From Trichlorobacter thiogenes (lineage in GTDB: Bacteria; Desulfobacterota; Desulfuromonadia; Geobacterales; Pseudopelobacteraceae): 37,372 nt of DNA. Made by a program: the position numbers and the translations under genes. The stretch's first letter is position 1; each line of letters starts with the position of its first letter. Positions 1 to 5,946 of this stretch are shown piece after piece. Location of the stretch: positions 1 through 37,372 of the forward strand of contig NZ_FUWR01000025.1 of NCBI RefSeq assembly GCF_900167465.1, written 5' to 3'. The notes under the pieces were generated by a model. It saw only the letters and a program-made list of their open reading frames with translations, ran no database searches and was not told the origin of the DNA.

Positions 1-128
1 CTAACGTTTACGAGATAACCGGCTGGCGACGCCGGAGCGGTGCTGCTTGAACTGCCGACCAACTGACGTCTGAGATACTGGTGAAATTCAGCGCAGCCCA
101 AGCCAGTCCGAGTTGATTGAGCCGTTAG
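1..128 (-). repeat. attC recombination site of integron cassette 6
   Basis: An imperfect palindrome running from CTAACG to CGTTAG, which are the R-type simple sites. Inner arms CTGGC and GCCAG give the L-type pairing. It is almost identical to five other copies in the first 2.1 kb, and such uniform attC sites are typical of sedentary chromosomal integrons. The window begins at its first base, so the array probably continues to the left. Confidence 0.88.
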
Positions 129-360
129 GAGCGAGGAAGAACTTGACCAAGTTGGCGTTTACCTTGCGCTGCCGAAAACCACCCACAAAAGCCGGAAGAA
201 CCGGCCAGCTTGATCTTGCCTACCTGTCTGAAATGCCGACCAACCAACCACTGAATTTTAACTTGTTGCGAAAAGGCTGCTAGCCCAGATTTAATGCGGG
301 CTAGCGGGCCGAAGCGTTTTTGACTTTAGGTTCCACGGAGGACGCTACCACACAAAGTTT
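129..360 (-). other. ORF-less integron cassette body, type X copy 1
   Basis: A 232-bp cassette body that is a diverged copy of those at 489-720 and 1399-1629. I see no convincing gene with a start codon and Shine-Dalgarno sequence. It contains a perfect 8-bp inverted repeat, GCTAGCCC/GGGCTAGC (279-305, 11-nt loop), on either strand. On the - strand a short open frame runs out of the body into the attC, ending with residues LVKFFLAPNGSINSDWL. It may encode an RNA, supply a promoter, or be a degraded cassette. Confidence 0.7.
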
Positions 361-488
361 CTAACGTTTACGAGATAACCGGCTGGCGACGCCGGAGTGA
401 TGTTGCCTGAACTACCGACCAACTGACGACTGAGAAACTGGTGCAATTCAACATACAGTAAGCCAGTCCGAGTTGATTGAGCCGTTAG
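361..488 (-). repeat. attC recombination site of integron cassette 5
   Basis: Same 128-bp structure as the other five sites: CTAACG at one end, CGTTAG at the other, with CTGGC/GCCAG inner arms. It terminates the second copy of the ORF-less cassette. Confidence 0.9.
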
Positions 489-720
489 GAGCGAGGAAGA
501 ACTTGACCAAGCCTGCGTTTACCTTGCGCTGCCGCAAACCACCCACAAAAGCCGGAAGAACCGACTTGCCGGAACTTGCCGAACCGCTGAAACAGCTTAC
601 CAAACAACCACTGAATTTCAACCTGTTGCGAAAAGGCCGCTAGCCCAGATTTAATGCGGGCTAGCTGGCCGAAGCGTTTTTGATTTTAGGTGCCACGGAG
701 GACGCTGATACAAAAGGCTT
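489..720 (-). other. ORF-less integron cassette body, type X copy 2
   Basis: A 232-bp body homologous to 129-360 and 1399-1629, differing by scattered substitutions. The 8-bp inverted repeat (639-665) is intact. The middle (about 565-600) is the most variable part, while the ends next to attC are the most conserved. No convincing gene is seen; the same - strand frame into the attC stays open. Confidence 0.7.
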
Positions 721-848
721 CTAACGTTTACGAGATAACCGGCTGGCGACGCCGGAGCGATGCTGTCTGACTAACCGACCAACTGCCGACTGAGGCATTG
801 GTGAAATTCAGCGCACAGTAAGCCAGTCCGAGTTGATTGAGCCGTTAG
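721..848 (-). repeat. attC recombination site of integron cassette 4
   Basis: A 128-bp attC with CTAACG and CGTTAG ends. It sits immediately after the stop codon of the membrane protein gene at 854-1252, the normal compact cassette layout. Confidence 0.9.
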
Positions 849-853
849 ACCTG

Positions 854-1252
854 TTAATGTATGAATATTTTTAATATTCCTACGACAACACCAAATGTAA
901 GAGCAAGCATTGCAAGTGCTAGCCCTGATAGTTTTATGGCATTTTGCCAGCCAAGTGGAAGCATTTCGGAATTACATTTTTTGTTTCTAAAATATAAGGT
1001 TCCAAGTGTGAGGTGAACAATTAAGGTCACTGCAATTCCAAGGGCAACTGGTAGAGCTAAAGCAAGGCCTTTGAAAATTGCACGTAAAATAGCATTACCC
1101 AAAATCATGATGATTCCAAACGTGAAACCTTGTCCCCATGAAATGCCATTTATATGGAGTAGCTTTGCGGAAAGTTTTATGTATGCGGCATAGATGATTG
1201 GAATCAGGGTAAACATTAAAACAACGGAAACTATGGCCATAGCAGGATTCAT
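854..1252 (-). CDS. cassette-encoded membrane protein of unknown function (132 aa)
   Basis: I do not recognise a family. The protein is strongly hydrophobic, with about four predicted membrane segments (roughly residues 3-25, 40-62, 65-90 and 108-130) and a short basic loop around RNKK, so it is probably an inner-membrane protein. I chose the ATG at 1252 over a GTG nine bases upstream because AAGGTGG lies five bases before it. The gene fills one integron cassette: it starts about 18 bp after the preceding attC and stops 5 bp before its own. Its base composition is clearly more AT-rich than the host genes, which fits an acquired cassette. Its orientation is the standard one for cassette genes, away from attI, so expression could come from a promoter near attI. 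Confidence 0.75.
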   Translation of the reverse strand: MNPAMAIVSVVLMFTLIPIIYAAYIKLSAKLLHINGISWGQGFTFGIIMILGNAILRAIFKGLALALPVALGIAVTLIVHLTLGTLYFRNKKCNSEMLPLGWQNAIKLSGLALAMLALTFGVVVGILKIFIH

Positions 1253-1270
1253 ATTTACCACCTTTAAGGT

Positions 1271-1398
1271 CTAACGTTTACGAGATAACCGGCTGGCGAT
1301 GCCGGAGTGGTGCTGCCTGACTAACCGACCAACTGACGACTGGGACACAGGTGAAATTCAGCGCACAGTAAGCCAGTCCGAGTTGATTGAGCCGTTAG
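1271..1398 (-). repeat. attC recombination site of integron cassette 3
   Basis: A 128-bp attC with CTAACG and CGTTAG ends, nearly identical to its siblings. It closes the third copy of the ORF-less cassette. Confidence 0.9.
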
Positions 1399-1629
1399 GA
1401 GCGAGGAAGAACTTGACCAAGCTGGCGTTTACCTTGCGCTGCCAGAAACCACCCACAAAAGCCGGATGAACCGACTTGCTGGAACTTGCCTGCCAGCCAG
1501 AAAATACCTGCGAACCAACCACTGAATTTCAACTTGCCGCGATGCCTGCCAAGCCGGATTCTATGCGGCCTAGCTGGCCGAAGTGTCTTTGACTTTAGGT
1601 TCCACGGAGGACGCTGTTACACAAAGTTT
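1399..1629 (-). other. ORF-less integron cassette body, type X copy 3
   Basis: A 231-bp body homologous to the two at 129-360 and 489-720 but more diverged. The inverted repeat that is perfect in the other copies is partly degraded here. No convincing gene is seen. A - strand frame with a possible GTG start, but no Shine-Dalgarno, reads about 50 codons into the attC. Confidence 0.7.
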
Positions 1630-1757
1630 CTAACGTTTACGAGATAACCGGCTGGCGACGCCGGAGCGGTGCTGCCTGACTAACCTGCCAACTGACGACT
1701 GAGACACTGGTGAAATTCAGCGCGCAGTAAGCCAGTCCGAGTTGATTGAGCCGTTAG
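1630..1757 (-). repeat. attC recombination site of integron cassette 2
   Basis: A 128-bp attC with CTAACG and CGTTAG ends, downstream of the small CxxC protein gene at 1780-1989. Confidence 0.9.
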
Positions 1758-1779
1758 AGGTAGGGCGTATTTAAGACGT

Positions 1780-1989
1780 TCATTGACCAGTAATCCTAGA
1801 ACATTCTTCACAGAAACCATTTATATCTACTGGCATTTCTGCTGCCCAAGAACGAAACTGGTTTTGTGCATTAACATCTTTTGGGAATGCCACCTCTAGT
1901 ATTCCTGGCTTTAACCCTCGTGCATGACAGAAACTGCATTCGTTGAGAAGGCGGTCAGGAATACGGTCTAGGTTGGAGCGGTACTTCAT
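1780..1989 (-). CDS. cassette-encoded small CxxC protein, possible zinc-binding (69 aa)
   Basis: A small protein with two CxxC pairs, CSFC near residues 18-21 and CEEC near residues 60-63, the arrangement of a single zinc ribbon or treble-clef-like fold. No family is recognised. The start is ATG at 1989. An AGAGG just upstream is formed right at the cassette junction after the preceding attC, so translation signals may partly come from the recombination boundary. The gene is in the normal cassette orientation and stops 22 bp before its own attC. The function is unknown; metal binding is inferred only from the cysteine spacing. Confidence 0.68.
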   Translation of the reverse strand: MKYRSNLDRIPDRLLNECSFCHARGLKPGILEVAFPKDVNAQNQFRSWAAEMPVDINGFCEECSRITGQ

Positions 1990-2001
1990 TTTTGTAAACC
2001 T

Positions 2002-2129
2002 CTAACGTTTACGAGATAACCGGCTGGCGACGCCGGAGCGATGCTGCCTGACTAACCGACCAACTGACGACTGAGAAACTGGTGAAATTCAGCGCACAGT
2101 AAGCCAGTCCGAGTTGATTGAGCCGTTAG
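2002..2129 (-). repeat. attC recombination site of integron cassette 1 (attI-proximal)
   Basis: A 128-bp attC with CTAACG and CGTTAG ends. It belongs to the first cassette after attI, the one whose gene runs in the reverse direction. Confidence 0.9.
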
Positions 2130-2150
2130 AGGCAGCAAAGGAGCCTGATT

Positions 2151-2387
2151 ATGACTACACACCAAGCAATAAAGAAAAGTTATGGCGTATATGTTGGCCC
2201 CGATCAATCTGGAAGATCGGAGTTGTATTTGTGGTTTAACGAAGATGACCGCATACGTCTTTCCGAACATGACGTTGAATCTGCCAAAGAACTTGCTGAA
2301 GTAATTAACACTTTGAGACATGCTGTAGTTGGTTTTCAGCAGGCAATAAACTGTATAGGTCAACGTCTGTTAGACGCATCGGACTAA
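2151..2387 (+). CDS. cassette-encoded protein of unknown function, reversed orientation (78 aa)
   Basis: No family is recognised. The product is an acidic, soluble-looking protein with an N-terminal half rich in beta-type residues (YGVYVGP, ELYLWF) and a helical C-terminal half. The ATG has a good Shine-Dalgarno, AAAGGAG, about eight bases upstream. The gene runs from attC toward attI, opposite to normal cassette genes, and stops 9 bp before the attI junction. A promoter serving the array would therefore transcribe it antisense, so it probably carries its own promoter within or near the attC. A - strand frame overlaps it (start near 2363) but has no ribosome binding site and runs into the attC, so I prefer the + strand gene. 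Confidence 0.62.
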   Translation: MTTHQAIKKSYGVYVGPDQSGRSELYLWFNEDDRIRLSEHDVESAKELAEVINTLRHAVVGFQQAINCIGQRLLDASD

Positions 2388-2396
2388 CCGTAGCCT

Positions 2397-2415
2397 CTAA
2401 CGTTTATTAGACACC
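2397..2415 (-). other. probable attI insertion site of the integron
   Basis: The array ends on the integrase side with a single CTAACG (2397-2402) followed by TTTATTAGACACC, without the second half of an attC. On the - strand this reads as an insertion point AACGTTAG. It is the boundary between the first cassette and the non-cassette sequence leading to intI. The flank 2416-2532 is very AT-rich; I see no gene in it. Confidence 0.65.
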
Positions 2416-2532
2416 CTAATTTATTTGTAAAAAACGAAAATTTGTCGAAATGTGTTGGTTGAAACCTTTTATTTGTCTGTTAATATTAAACTAACAAAAA
2501 ATAAAAACGTCATAAACGGTCAGTAAAAAACG

Positions 2533-2790
2533 TCAATCTGCGGTGCTGCCGTGCACATAATTTTCCGAGGCTTTTAAGGCGCGTTCCAATGCAGCAAGTA
2601 ATCTTTCAGCGTTTTTGGGTGATCGTAGCAGATGCACTGTTTCAATCAGGCTTTTAAGTTCATCGGCGGCAATCATGGCTACATCACCGCCTTTGCGACG
2701 GCGGATAACGACGATTTCCCGGTTGTCGGCTACTTGATTACAGAGTCCGGCAAAGTTGGCTCTGGCGTTTGTATAGGTTGTTTGTAGCAT
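2533..2790 (-). CDS. Phd/YefM-family antitoxin, no adjacent toxin
   Basis: An 85-residue protein resembling YefM/Phd antitoxins. The N-terminal DNA-binding half (TTYTNARANFAGLCNQV, then EIVVIRRRKGGDVAMIAADEL) matches the family pattern, followed by the LLRSPKNAERL segment typical of YefM. Such proteins normally repress their own operon and neutralise a RelE/YoeB-type RNase encoded just downstream. Here only about 130 AT-rich bases lie between the stop codon and the attI junction, too short for a toxin, and no toxin frame is visible upstream. I chose the ATG at 2790; an earlier in-frame TTG at 2835 would add 15 residues but has no support. The gene is transcribed toward the cassette array, so its promoter may also drive cassette expression. 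It could be an orphan antitoxin, the remnant of a toxin-antitoxin pair, or a regulator of the integron. Confidence 0.82.
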   Translation of the reverse strand: MLQTTYTNARANFAGLCNQVADNREIVVIRRRKGGDVAMIAADELKSLIETVHLLRSPKNAERLLAALERALKASENYVHGSTAD

Positions 2791-2875
2791 CTGCTGCTTT
2801 CTGTCAGATTCAGCGTTGCTGTATTTGAAATTCAATTAATATCCAACAAATCTGACTTGTTACCCGGAGGGTGTT

Positions 2876-3853
2876 ATGGAATCACAACCCACAAAACCCA
2901 AGTTGCTTGACCAACTGCGTGACCGCATCCGCCTGAAGCATTACAGCCGTCGGACAGAGGATGTGTACCTTGATTGGGCAAAACGTTACATACTGTACCA
3001 CAAGAAACGGCATCCGCAAGAGATGGGCAAGAAAGAAGTTGAGGAATTTTTAACCTATCTGGCAACAGAGCGGAATGTGGCGGCATCTACCCAGAATCAG
3101 GCCAAGGCAGCGCTGCAGTTTCTGTATAAAGAGGTGCTTAATATCAGGTTGCCTTGGCTGGGTGAGGTGCAGCAGGCCAAGAAGCCGAAGCGTCTGCCGG
3201 TGGTGCTGACAGAGAAGGAGGTGCAGACGCTTCTGGCCCATGTGCCGCTGGGGTACGGGTTGCTGTCCCGTCTGATGTACGGCACCGGGATGCGGTTGCT
3301 GGAGGGGCTGCGGCTGCGGGTGCAGGATCTTGATTTTGGTCGGGCAGAGCTGCTGATTCGGGAAGGGAAGGGGGCCAAGGATCGGGTGACGATGCTGCCC
3401 AAGTCGTTGATTGAGCCGTTGCAGGAGCATCTGAAGCAGGTGAAGCAGTTGCATGAGCAGGATCTGTTAAAGGGGCTGGGAGAGGTCTGGATGTCTGAGA
3501 GTGTTGCCCGCAAGTATCCCAATGCCGGGCGTGATTGGATCTGGCAGTATGTGTTTCCTTCCGGGCGGTTGTCGGTTGATCCCCGTTCCGGCGTGACCCG
3601 GCGGCATCATCTGGATGAGAAGGCGTTGCAGCGGACGATCAAGCAGGCTGCGATTGATGCTGGCTTGACCAAGAATGTGACCCCTCACACCTTGCGCCAT
3701 TCCTTTGCCACCCATCTGCTGCAGGCTGGCTATGATATCCGCACGGTGCAGGAGCTGCTGGGACATAAGGATGTGCAGACTACGATGATCTATACCCATG
3801 TGCTGAATAAGGGCGGGTTGGGGGTGACATCGCCGCTGGATCGGCTGGTGTAG
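2876..3853 (+). CDS. intI: integron integrase (tyrosine recombinase)
   Basis: A 325-residue tyrosine recombinase that inserts and excises gene cassettes between attI and attC sites. The N-terminal SAM-like domain covers about residues 8-95 and the catalytic domain about 105-320. Expected catalytic residues are visible: Arg140 (GTGMR), Lys165 (GKGAKDR), His271 and Arg274 (HTLRH), His297 (LGHKD) and Tyr306 (TMIYTH). The extra segment around residues 236-262 ([19 protein letters not shown]) is the insertion that separates integron integrases from XerC/D. The ATG at 2876 has GGAGG about seven bases upstream. The gene diverges from the antitoxin and the array, the usual integron layout. It shows no frameshift or premature stop, so it is probably active. 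Confidence 0.95.
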   Translation: MESQPTKPKLLDQLRDRIRLKHYSRRTEDVYLDWAKRYILYHKKRHPQEMGKKEVEEFLTYLATERNVAASTQNQAKAALQFLYKEVLNIRLPWLGEVQQAKKPKRLPVVLTEKEVQTLLAHVPLGYGLLSRLMYGTGMRLLEGLRLRVQDLDFGRAELLIREGKGAKDRVTMLPKSLIEPLQEHLKQVKQLHEQDLLKGLGEVWMSESVARKYPNAGRDWIWQYVFPSGRLSVDPRSGVTRRHHLDEKALQRTIKQAAIDAGLTKNVTPHTLRHSFATHLLQAGYDIRTVQELLGHKDVQTTMIYTHVLNKGGLGVTSPLDRLV

Positions 3854-3862
3854 CAGGGGGAA

Positions 3863-4423
3863 TCAGGGCTTGATTTCTATGATGGTGCCGTTGGGGACCA
3901 GCTTCCAGATTTCTTCAATTTCATCGTTGGTTACCGCAATGCAGCCCAGGGTCCAGTCTTTTGCCGTATGCAGTTTGCCAATGGCGGCAAAGCTGGTGCC
4001 GAGGCCGTGGATCATGATGTCACTGCCGGGGTTGTCTCCGACAGCAGCAGCCCGTTGTCGGTCAGCGGAAGCGGGGTAGGAGATGTGCAGGGATCGGTGA
4101 TAGGCGCTGCGGGGATTGCGGTAGTCAATCCGGTAGATCCCTTCCGGTGTCCTGCCATCGCTTTCACGCTGCTTGTGCCCCTGCGGATTAGGGCCAAGTG
4201 CAATCTGATAGCTGCGGATGATCTGTCCGCGGGATTGCAGGTGCAGTTGGTGCTTGCTTTTCTCAACAACAACCCGGTCTGCTATGGCGGTGGGCTGTTG
4301 CCGTGGTTTTTGCGGTTGCTGCGCTGTCAGCGGGGCGGGGGTGCATCCGATCAAGAGCAGCAGCAGGTAGCAGATACATCCGTACTTTAGTATGTGGGCA
4401 GGATTAACGCGCACAGATTTCAA
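3863..4423 (-). CDS. L,D-transpeptidase (YkuD-type) lipoprotein
   Basis: A YkuD/ErfK-type L,D-transpeptidase, which forms 3-3 crosslinks in peptidoglycan or attaches proteins to it in the periplasm. With the start used here (TTG at 4423, GGGAA six bases upstream) it has 186 residues. A lipoprotein signal follows, with the lipobox LLIGC (Cys about residue 27). The catalytic core shows DGRTPEG, HGLG (His139) and the nucleophile region DWTLGCIAV (Cys161). A GTG at 4414 is another possible start. The 5' end overlaps the 3' end of the preceding gene by about 20 bp, which suggests translational coupling. It converges with intI, leaving only about 9 bp between the stop codons. Confidence 0.85.
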   Translation of the reverse strand: MKSVRVNPAHILKYGCICYLLLLLIGCTPAPLTAQQPQKPRQQPTAIADRVVVEKSKHQLHLQSRGQIIRSYQIALGPNPQGHKQRESDGRTPEGIYRIDYRNPRSAYHRSLHISYPASADRQRAAAVGDNPGSDIMIHGLGTSFAAIGKLHTAKDWTLGCIAVTNDEIEEIWKLVPNGTIIEIKP

Positions 4424-4754
4424 AGTCAGTTCCCTTCCAGCAGGCCTTGTCTTTTGTAGATCGTTTTGCCTCACCCCAGCGGGAGTTGATGCCGGCACTG
4501 GTCAGCCCGCGCACCTCTGCTCTGCCTTTGGCGATGATAAAGACCGATAGTACGCCGATATCATCAAACAGCGGTCCTTGGCGATCGGTGTTGGAGAGTG
4601 AGAACGAGCCGCCTGCTTCCGGTATGAACAGGCAGGGGCCGTTGTAGGCCAGTGTCTTGCCGGTGGTTATGGTGCAGCTGACAACTTTATCTGCTGCAAC
4701 GGCTGTGTGTGAAATAAGCAGTATAATTGCTAGTATGGTCAGCAGTCTGGACAT
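4404..4754 (-). CDS. secreted protein, truncated tandem copy of the upstream gene (116 aa)
   Basis: The protein has a signal peptide (MSRLLTILAIILLISHTAVA, cleaved near AxA|AD) and a mature part nearly identical to the N-terminal third of the 346-residue product encoded just upstream. The match extends into the 5' untranslated region, where both start codons are preceded by AGGGAGA or GGGAG. After EICAR the reading frame stops, whereas the long paralogue continues. This looks like a partial tandem duplication whose 3' end is now joined to the L,D-transpeptidase gene. Because the signal peptide and N-domain are intact, a short secreted protein may still be made. Function is unknown. Confidence 0.75.
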   Translation of the reverse strand: MSRLLTILAIILLISHTAVAADKVVSCTITTGKTLAYNGPCLFIPEAGGSFSLSNTDRQGPLFDDIGVLSVFIIAKGRAEVRGLTSAGINSRWGEAKRSTKDKACWKGTDFEICAR

Positions 4755-4767
4755 TGTCTGTTTCTCC

Positions 4768-5808
4768 CTATCGCTGGTGAACTGTTTGGATGGCCTTGGC
4801 AGCTGCTTTTTTACACAGGTTCAGGTTGGTACGGGCTGCTGAGATGATCGGTACCTTGACGTCTGCATCGCTGGGGGGATACAGATCGCGCAGTTCTGCA
4901 TCAGTCTTGGCAGCCTCTTCGGCCAGTGGTTGCAGGGTCTGCAGGCAGGCAGTGGCATCGCCAGCCTTATACTGGGCCAGTGCAAGATCATTTCTAATCC
5001 AGCCTTCTTCAGACCAGTGCAGCAGATAGGAGCAGTTTTTCAATAGTGGTTCAAGTTTTGTCCTCGCCTGGGAATAGGCTTTGCGATCATACAGTTGCTT
5101 GAATTCAGTGCGGGTCTTTTTGACCGATTGATTGGTACAGCTGGCGGGGGGCAGATGATAGGTGCCGGTAAAGCCTGCCCTGGCACCGCAGTAGTAGCGG
5201 CAGGTACCGTCATTGTCTGACACGGTAATGTCGTTTCCTTTGGGGCTGAAGCTTACGATACAGGGCTGATTTTTTTCCTGTGCCTCCAGAACTGCTTTGT
5301 TGTTTTTGATGGTGCCACTCAGGTCACAGGTGTGGGCGTTGGCGCCGATGGCGGAAATTTCAAAGGTCAGTGCGCCGCTCTTATTGCGGCTGATGGTCAG
5401 GCTGCCCCAACCCTGGTCAGTGGTGTAGCTGCCCGGTTTCAGCTCTTGCTGTCCGCTCTGGCGGGCGCAGATGCTGAAGTCGCTCCCTTCCCAACAGGCT
5501 GGGTCTTTTGTTGATCGTTTTGCCTCACCCCAGCGGGAGTTGATGCCGTCGCTGGTCAGCCCCCGTACCTCTGCCCTGCCTTTGGCAATGATGGAAACCG
5601 ATAGTACGCCGATATCATCAAACAGCGGGCCTTGCCGCTTGATGTTGGATAGGGCAAACGAGCCGTCTGCGTCCGGTATGAACAGGCAGGGGCCATTGTA
5701 GGCCAGTGTCTTGCCGGTGGTTATGGTGCAGCTGACAACTCTGTCGGCTGCAACGGCTGTTTGTGAAATAAGCAGTATGATTGCCAGTGTGGTCAGCAGT
5801 TTGGTCAT
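4768..5808 (-). CDS. secreted protein of unknown function (346 aa)
   Basis: The start is ATG at 5808 with GGGAG upstream; an N-terminal signal peptide ends at TAVAAD. The mature protein appears to have three parts. Residues about 25-115 form a cysteine-containing domain shared with the truncated downstream copy. Residues about 120-230 form a beta-rich region with further cysteines (CDLSG, CIVSF, CRYYCGAR). Residues about 235-345 are an alpha-helical region (FKQLYDRKAYSQARTKLEPL, NDLALAQYKAGDATACL) that resembles TPR-like helices. I do not recognise a named family. The even number of cysteines and the signal peptide suggest a disulfide-bonded periplasmic protein. It is probably first in a three-gene - strand unit with the short copy and the L,D-transpeptidase, consistent with a cell-envelope role; this is inference from context. 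Confidence 0.78.
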   Translation of the reverse strand: MTKLLTTLAIILLISQTAVAADRVVSCTITTGKTLAYNGPCLFIPDADGSFALSNIKRQGPLFDDIGVLSVSIIAKGRAEVRGLTSDGINSRWGEAKRSTKDPACWEGSDFSICARQSGQQELKPGSYTTDQGWGSLTISRNKSGALTFEISAIGANAHTCDLSGTIKNNKAVLEAQEKNQPCIVSFSPKGNDITVSDNDGTCRYYCGARAGFTGTYHLPPASCTNQSVKKTRTEFKQLYDRKAYSQARTKLEPLLKNCSYLLHWSEEGWIRNDLALAQYKAGDATACLQTLQPLAEEAAKTDAELRDLYPPSDADVKVPIISAARTNLNLCKKAAAKAIQTVHQR

Positions 5809-5885
5809 TGGCTGTCTCCCTATCAGTGGTGCGGTGCCTGAATACTGTAGCAGATTATGGAGTGGCTGCAAGGAGCAGACAAACC

Positions 5886-5920
5886 AACGCCCCGCCTCGG
5901 ATTTCCGAAGCAGGGCGTTT
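5886..5920. terminator. intergenic hairpin terminator
   Basis: An inverted repeat, AACGCCC..GC.TCGG / CCGA.GC.GGGCGTT, around an ATTT loop. It lies between the stop codon of the pyruvate carboxylase gene and the promoter side of the secreted-protein gene. It closely resembles the hairpin at 13193-13236 and should stop transcription leaving pyc. Confidence 0.75.
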
Positions 5921-5946
5921 GGGATAAAAACAAAGTCAGGGTTGGG

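Noticed and set aside
1..2129. Regular repeats could be a CRISPR array
   Set aside because: The repeats are 128 bp, imperfectly palindromic with CTAACG/CGTTAG ends, and the intervals of 22 to 422 bp contain genes. With intI beside them they are attC sites.
2052..2363. A 103-codon - strand frame in the first cassette
   Set aside because: It has no ribosome binding site and its C-terminal part is translated attC. The opposite strand has a gene with a good Shine-Dalgarno.
2403..2532. Searched for a toxin gene downstream of the YefM-type antitoxin
   Set aside because: Only about 130 AT-rich bases remain before the attI junction, with no suitable frame.
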